From Paenibacillus sp. 1781tsa1 (lineage in GTDB: Bacteria; Bacillota; Bacilli; Paenibacillales; Paenibacillaceae), in assembly GCF_024159265.1 (NCBI RefSeq), contig NZ_JAMYWY010000001.1, forward strand, positions 6,510,001 to 6,574,000: a stretch of DNA of 64,000 bases, written 5' to 3'. Position numbers and translations under genes: made by a program. Under the pieces are notes generated by a model. The model worked only from the letters and a program-made list of their open reading frames with translations. It was not told the origin of the DNA and searched no databases. Shown piece after piece: positions 59,402 through 64,000 of the stretch; position 1 is the stretch's first letter, and each line of letters opens with the position of its first letter.

Positions 59402-60475
59402 TTATTTGCTATGCATTTTAAACTCCAGGAACAGGTCGTTATAATGCGAGAGCATTTTTTTGCCCAGATTATCGTAGACCTCCAGCTTGCCTGTCAGTGT
59501 CTCGTCTGGATAGAAGCGCTCATCCTCGGAGATGTCCTCTGGCAGTAACTTCAGTGCCTCAGCGTTTGGTGTGGAATACCCGACATACTCCGCATTGCGA
59601 GCGGCATGTTCCGGGTCCAGCATGAAGTTGATAAATTGGTGTGCCCCTTCAATATTACTCGCCGTCTTCGGAATAACCATGTTATCAAACCAAAGGTTCG
59701 AGCCTTCTTCCGGCACCATATAATCCAACTTATCGTTCTCATCCATAATCTCCGACGCATCCCCGGACCATACAAGTCCAACTGCCGCTTCCTCGTTCGC
59801 AAGCAGCATCTTGATCTCGTCTCCGACAATTGCTCTGACGTTTGGTGTCAATGTAGACAGCTTCTTCAGCGCTTCTTGCAAATGGTCTTCGTTGGTATCG
59901 TTCAGGGAATACCCGAGACTGTTCAATCCCATGCCAATGACTTCGCGTGCGCCATCAAGGAGCAGGATTTGATTTTTCAGACGCGGGTCCCACAGGTCGT
60001 TCCAGCTATCAAATGTCAACCCATCCACCAGTTCGGGATTGTATACAATTCCCACCGTTCCCCAGAAATAAGGGATGGAGTACTTGTTGCCTTCATCAAA
60101 GGACAAGTCCATGAACCGCGGATCGATGTTGTCCAGATGGGTTAATTTGCTATGATCGAGTGGCACGAGCAGGTCTTCTTCTTTCATTTTGCTAATCGCA
60201 TATTCGGAAGGAATCGCTACATCAAACGTAGTACCGCCCTGCTCAATCTTAGTCAGCATCGCTTCATTGGAGTCAAACGTCTGATAGATGACCTTAATAC
60301 CTGTCTCATCCTCAAACTCCTTGAGCAGATCAGGGTCGATATAATCGCCCCAGTTATAGATAGTCAGTGTGTTGCCGCCAGAATACCCCTGACTCTTGTT
60401 CAGATACGAAGCCAGGATCATAAGAGCAAAGGCGGCCACAAAAACAAGCGCAAATGTCCGTACCAGTTGCTTCAT
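59402..60475 (-). CDS. potD: Spermidine/putrescine ABC transporter substrate-binding protein
   Basis: Extracellular polyamine receptor. 357 residues, class II binding-protein fold: LTIYNWGDYIDPDLLKEFEDETGIKVIYQTFDSNEAMLTKI at the start, FDVAIPSEYAISKM, YFWGTVGIVYN, VWSGDASEIMDENDK and a C-terminal AHQFINFMLDPEHAA. The N-terminus is one hydrophobic helix without any cysteine (LVFVAAFALMILASYLNKS), so it lacks a lipobox and seems to be held by an uncleaved helix. The ATG overlaps the potC stop in ATGA. Last gene of potABCD. Confidence 0.95.
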   Translation of the reverse strand: MKQLVRTFALVFVAAFALMILASYLNKSQGYSGGNTLTIYNWGDYIDPDLLKEFEDETGIKVIYQTFDSNEAMLTKIEQGGTTFDVAIPSEYAISKMKEEDLLVPLDHSKLTHLDNIDPRFMDLSFDEGNKYSIPYFWGTVGIVYNPELVDGLTFDSWNDLWDPRLKNQILLLDGAREVIGMGLNSLGYSLNDTNEDHLQEALKKLSTLTPNVRAIVGDEIKMLLANEEAAVGLVWSGDASEIMDENDKLDYMVPEEGSNLWFDNMVIPKTASNIEGAHQFINFMLDPEHAARNAEYVGYSTPNAEALKLLPEDISEDERFYPDETLTGKLEVYDNLGKKMLSHYNDLFLEFKMHSK

Positions 60476-61281
60476 GGACGCAGCCCCTTTCCTCCGGGTG
60501 GTATCCGTGTTGCACGGCGGTTAATGAAGTAATATCCGACCACCAGCAGCACCGTGAGCAGGAATAACAGGGTAGACAAAGCATTGATGGACAACGAAAC
60601 ACCCTGCCTTGCTCTGGAGTATATCTCTACCGAGAGCGTGGAGTATCCATTACCTGTGACAAAGAATGTTACTGCAAAATCATCGAGCGAGTACGTCAAC
60701 GCCATGAAGAATCCGGCAAAAATACCTGGTTTCACGTATGGTAGCACCACACGCGTCAGAATCTGCCATGATCCAGCGCCCAGATCGCGCGCTGCATCCA
60801 TCAGTGTCGGACTCATCTCCTGCAGCTTTGGCAGGACCATGATCACAACAATGGGTACGCTGAATGCGATATGAGACAGCAGGACCGAAGTGAAGCCTAG
60901 TTTGATACCAATCATGGTGAACAGAATCAGGAATGACGCACCAATGATGACATCCGGACTAACGATGAGCACGTTATTGAGTGACAGCAACGTGTTCTTG
61001 GTCCGTTTGCGACGCACATGGTAGATCGCCAGTGCTCCTGCTACACCAAGGATCGTCGAGATCGCCGATGACAGGAGCGCAATGATAAATGTATTCAGCA
61101 CAATGATGAGCAGCCGTGTATCGGCGAACACCTCTCTATACCATTCAAGCGTGAATCCTTCGAAGCTGCGCATGTGACCGCCGCTGTTGAAGGAATAAAA
61201 GATCAGATACGCAATCGGTGCGTACAGGATGGCGAATACAACGGCCAGATAGACGTTAGACAGCTTTCCGTTTCTTCCCAT
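60472..61281 (-). CDS. potC: Spermidine/putrescine ABC transporter permease
   Basis: 269 residues, six transmembrane segments. The coupling motif is MDAARDLGAGSWQILTRVVLPYVKPGI (EAA-like). LTYSLDDFAVTFFVTG is typical of PotC. Ribosome site AAGGAGG, 5 nt from the ATG. It overlaps the end of potB by 26 bp. Confidence 0.95.
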   Translation of the reverse strand: MGRNGKLSNVYLAVVFAILYAPIAYLIFYSFNSGGHMRSFEGFTLEWYREVFADTRLLIIVLNTFIIALLSSAISTILGVAGALAIYHVRRKRTKNTLLSLNNVLIVSPDVIIGASFLILFTMIGIKLGFTSVLLSHIAFSVPIVVIMVLPKLQEMSPTLMDAARDLGAGSWQILTRVVLPYVKPGIFAGFFMALTYSLDDFAVTFFVTGNGYSTLSVEIYSRARQGVSLSINALSTLLFLLTVLLVVGYYFINRRATRIPPGGKGLRP

Positions 61282-62089
61282 TACGCACCTCCTTCTTGCC
61301 TGATCCGGTCAGGAACATAATAATCGCCATCGCAATAATCAAAAAGACGGCAATCGTTGACCCCATCCCCCAGTCCTGGGTGACGAGAAAATGCTGTTCA
61401 ATCGCTGTTCCCAACGTAATTACACGGTTTCCCGCAATAAGGCGGGTAATCATGAACAGGGACAGCGCAGGAATAAATACAGCCTGACAGCCTGATTTCA
61501 CACCGCTAATCGTCAGCGGAAAGATAACCCTGCGGAATGTCAGCCAAGATGAGGCTCCCAGATCCCTTGCTGCGTAAATTAACGATGGATTCATCTCTTC
61601 CAGCGCATTGAAGATCGGCAGGATCATGAATGGAATGAAGATGTACACCGAGACAAAGATGAAACTGAAGTCGGTGAACAAAATCTGCTGTGTACCAATA
61701 CCCACGACTTCAAGCAGAGAGTTGGTCAGGCCATACGTTCCAAACAGGCCGATGAAGGCGTACGCTTTTAACAAGAGATTGATCCAGCTTGGCAGAATGA
61801 TCAGCAGCAACCACAGTTGCTTGTGCTTCGTCCGGGTCAGCATATACGCCGTTGGATACGAGATGAGAAGCGAGAACGCCGTAATCAGAAATGCATACCA
61901 GAACGAACTGAGCGTCATCTGCAAGTACACCGGTGTGAAGAATCGGGCGTAGTTGCCAAACGTGAAGTTACCCTCCACATCGAAGAATGAATAATAGATG
62001 ACCAGCAGGACCGGCGCCACAACAAACAACACCATCCATAATACATATGGAATCAGATACGCATTGCGTGTGCTGGCTTTAGTCTGCAT
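61256..62089 (-). CDS. potB: Spermidine/putrescine ABC transporter permease
   Basis: 277 residues, six transmembrane segments. Seen: NAYLIPYVLWMVLFVVAPVLLVIYYSFFD at the start and IYAARDLGASSWLTFRRVIFPLTISGV (EAA loop). ATG at 62089 (MQTKASTRN) is chosen: it sits 10 bp inside the end of potA. A longer frame (to 62299) runs through potA in another frame and is not coding there. Confidence 0.95.
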   Translation of the reverse strand: MQTKASTRNAYLIPYVLWMVLFVVAPVLLVIYYSFFDVEGNFTFGNYARFFTPVYLQMTLSSFWYAFLITAFSLLISYPTAYMLTRTKHKQLWLLLIILPSWINLLLKAYAFIGLFGTYGLTNSLLEVVGIGTQQILFTDFSFIFVSVYIFIPFMILPIFNALEEMNPSLIYAARDLGASSWLTFRRVIFPLTISGVKSGCQAVFIPALSLFMITRLIAGNRVITLGTAIEQHFLVTQDWGMGSTIAVFLIIAMAIIMFLTGSGKKEVRNGKKRKAV

Positions 62090-63188
62090 GAGCGGCCTCT
62101 TGGTAGGCTTCGAGTCGTTTGTCGAACTCTTCTTCGGTCTCGTTAAAGCGCATAACGTGTACAGCTTCCGGGTCAAAATAGAGTCCAATCCGCGCGCCGA
62201 CAACGGCTTTCTTCGTTGAATGAACAAGCCACTCATTGCCCGCATCGTCGTACGTGGATATCTCGTAATGCACCCCGCGGAATAACTGGGAGTCCACATT
62301 GACCTTCAGCTTGCCTTGTTCTTCGGTTGTAATCTCCAGGTCCTCTGGGCGAATGACAATCTCTACCGGCTCGTCCGGCTGGAGACCCTGATCGACACAC
62401 TCATGCTGTGCGCCAGCAAATTCCACCACAAAGTCTTGCTTCATTCTGCCCGATACAATGTTCGATTCTCCGATAAAGTCCGCCACAAAACGGTTAATCG
62501 GCTCATCATAGATATCATTCGGTGTACCGCTCTGTTGAATCACGCCGCCGTTGAGAACAAAAATCTCATCCGACATCGCCAAAGCCTCTTCCTGATCATG
62601 CGTCACAAAGATAAACGTGATACCCAGTCGCTGTTGCAGCTCCCGCAATTCATACTGCATCTCGGTCCGCAGCTTCAGATCGAGTGCGGATAAAGGCTCG
62701 TCCAGCAGCAGAATCTCGGGTTCGTTCACAATCGCACGTGCAATCGCAACACGCTGCCGCTGTCCGCCGGACATTTCGCCGATTTCACGGTTTTCGTAAC
62801 CGGACAGATTGACGAACTTGAGGGCTTCCAACACTTTGCTGCGAATTTCAGCCGTTTTCATCTTTTTGATCCGTAAACCAAAAGCCACGTTCTCAAATAC
62901 ATTCAGATGTGGAAATAACGCGTAATCCTGAAATACGGTATTCACCTGCCGCTGGTGGGCAGGCACCCGGTTGATGAGCGCTCCATTAAAATAAATACTG
63001 CCCTGAGTCGGCTCCGCAAAACCGGCAATCAGTCGCAATATCGTTGTTTTCCCGCAGCCCGATGGGCCAAGAAGCGTATAAAATTTACCCCGCTCAATCT
63101 CAAAGCTGACTGCTTTCAATACGGCTTCATCCTGATCGTATTGCTGAGTCACCGCTTCGAAGCGGATAATCGGTTGTTGTTCTGACAT
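62079..63188 (-). CDS. potA: Spermidine/putrescine ABC transporter ATP-binding protein
   Basis: 369 residues. Walker A GPSGCGKTT (about 39-47), Q-loop VFQDYALFPHLNVFENVAFGLR, signature MSGGQRQRVAIARAI, Walker B ILLLDEPLSALD, switch FVTHDQEEA, and a C-terminal TOBE domain (about 275-355). First gene of the operon potABCD, with overlaps between all genes. AAGGGGG before the ATG. No adjacent regulator of the PuuR type, but an XRE/cupin gene lies 9 kb away. Confidence 0.96.
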   Translation of the reverse strand: MSEQQPIIRFEAVTQQYDQDEAVLKAVSFEIERGKFYTLLGPSGCGKTTILRLIAGFAEPTQGSIYFNGALINRVPAHQRQVNTVFQDYALFPHLNVFENVAFGLRIKKMKTAEIRSKVLEALKFVNLSGYENREIGEMSGGQRQRVAIARAIVNEPEILLLDEPLSALDLKLRTEMQYELRELQQRLGITFIFVTHDQEEALAMSDEIFVLNGGVIQQSGTPNDIYDEPINRFVADFIGESNIVSGRMKQDFVVEFAGAQHECVDQGLQPDEPVEIVIRPEDLEITTEEQGKLKVNVDSQLFRGVHYEISTYDDAGNEWLVHSTKKAVVGARIGLYFDPEAVHVMRFNETEEEFDKRLEAYQEAAHAD

Positions 63189-63444
63189 GCTTTACATCGC
63201 CCCCTTATACTTGAGGTACTTCTTCATTCTGTACACTTTTCGTTCATGCATCCTTATAGATAACCCATCTATTATATATGATTCAGGTATATCCGCAATG
63301 GTTTTGATGTAAACGCCGCGTGTCATTTCTTCTTATTTTTTATAATTCTGCATACATTACGGGTAATGTCGATAATACGTACCCATATGGAGTAAATGAA
63401 GGATTTTTAGGATTCCATTTTATGTGTGAGAGGAGTCTTGGCTC

Positions 63445-64000
63445 TTGGATATTCGTCGTAACCTGCCTTTGCTGATGACCATTTGTTTCCTAAGTCAGAT
63501 GGGTGGATTCATGATCCTGCCTCTGTTCCCTTTGTTTATTGAGGAATTCGGCCTGTCCGGCTGGATGATGGGGGTTATTTTTGCTCTCTTTTATGTGGGG
63601 AAAGTGATGGGTGGCGTTCCTGCTGCGGCAATTTATAAGAAACTTGGGGGTAAACGCGCTCTCATCCTCATGCTGTTACTGCTAGCTGTCTGTATGGGTG
63701 GCTTCGCGGTGTCTTCTGCTGCGGTGTTATTCGGCCTGCTTCGACTGCTGCAAGGGCTGGCTTCCACCGGACTTACCGTGGTCGTGCGTTCCATCATCGG
63801 AGATGGGGGCAATGTAGACAACCGCGGCCTGTACAATGGATATATCAGCAGCAGTGAGGGCGGCGGAATGGTCCTCGGTCCGGTTATCAGTGGCTGGCTC
63901 GCGCTGCACTGGCCTCTGTCGGTTCCTTTTCTGCTTGTTACGTTATGTTGTCTGATGGCTGTGGTCGCTGCGATGGGGATGAAGATGACAGCCCCTCCTC
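63445..64000 (+). CDS. MFS transporter, N-terminal part (cut by window edge)
   Basis: About 185 codons, open to the window end. Start at TTG 63445, behind GAGAGGAG; no ATG in frame is better placed. The sequence shows six hydrophobic segments, with FLSQMGGFMILPLFPLFIEEFGLSGWMMG, the loop between helices 2 and 3 (YVGKVMGGVPAAAIYKKLGGKRAL) matching the MFS G-x-x-x-D/R-R-x-G-R-R motif, and RLLQGLASTGLTVVVRSIIGD in helix 4. A major facilitator of the drug-proton antiporter or sugar-efflux type. Substrate unknown. Confidence 0.85.
   Translation, partial: MDIRRNLPLLMTICFLSQMGGFMILPLFPLFIEEFGLSGWMMGVIFALFYVGKVMGGVPAAAIYKKLGGKRALILMLLLLAVCMGGFAVSSAAVLFGLLRLLQGLASTGLTVVVRSIIGDGGNVDNRGLYNGYISSSEGGGMVLGPVISGWLALHWPLSVPFLLVTLCCLMAVVAAMGMKMTAPP

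Overview
The window looks like a chromosomal segment of a Paenibacillus-type, spore-forming Firmicute. The evidence is a complete gerA-type germination operon, an anaerobic (cobalt-early) cobalamin operon under a B12 riboswitch, a YclNOPQ-like siderophore importer with a Fur box, PerR/Fur, BlaI and PadR regulators, strong AGGAGG ribosome sites, frequent GTG/TTG starts and moderate GC. I saw no rRNA, tRNA, CRISPR array, transposase, phage gene or origin. The genus is inferred from gene content, not from a marker gene.

Layout. 1-650: the 5' part of a DEAD-box helicase. 651-2122: a gene-poor stretch with a repeat element, a hexanucleotide microsatellite and a G-poor tract. 2123-7914: a SulP transporter, a small membrane protein, a phasin-like/UbiB pair, a ThuA-like protein and an SDR enzyme. 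8068-22444, all on the minus strand: hemD, then a cobalamin riboswitch with its terminator, then cbiH (fused to an Fe-S domain), cbiX (His-rich tail), cbiJ, cbiC, a gap, cbiD, cbiET, cbiL, cbiF, cbiG, a gap and cbiA. Together these cover every ring-modifying step from sirohydrochlorin to cobyrinate a,c-diamide. 22576-26847: gerA, gerC, a small membrane protein and gerB. 27022-30721: a siderophore ABC importer. 30970-34004: small stress and redox genes and a BlaI/M56 pair. 34215-37148: catalase, an OmpR-like regulator and PerR, with candidate PerR boxes. 37424-41399: a diguanylate cyclase, an aldo/keto reductase and a hybrid kinase with a degraded ATPase domain. 41880-44347: anaerobic ribonucleotide reductase nrdDG behind an FNR-type site. 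44533-58953: a soluble chemoreceptor-like protein, a GH3 glycosidase, a Rieske-FAD oxidoreductase, a PadR/DUF1700/DUF4097 set, an SDR enzyme, a cupin regulator, an esterase/dioxygenase pair, an SMI1 protein, a CDF transporter and a membrane protein. 59402-63188: the potABCD polyamine importer. 63445-64000: the start of an MFS transporter.

The most unusual feature is a dispersed intergenic element of 193-194 bp with fixed internal geometry. It has three full copies (1332-1524, 15593-15785, 53214-53407) and one half-degraded copy (59228-59370). Each full copy carries four TAACGAA-type boxes, two direct on the left and two inverted on the right, at 50-92-50 bp spacing. A second, hairpin-forming repeat family has three copies. 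Two of those lie in the two gaps that interrupt the cobalamin gene row. Other points of note are a possible ATC start for cbiL, an Ala/Pro/Gly-rich linker in the CbiH fusion, an overlapping PerR/response-regulator pair and a PotD without a lipobox cysteine.
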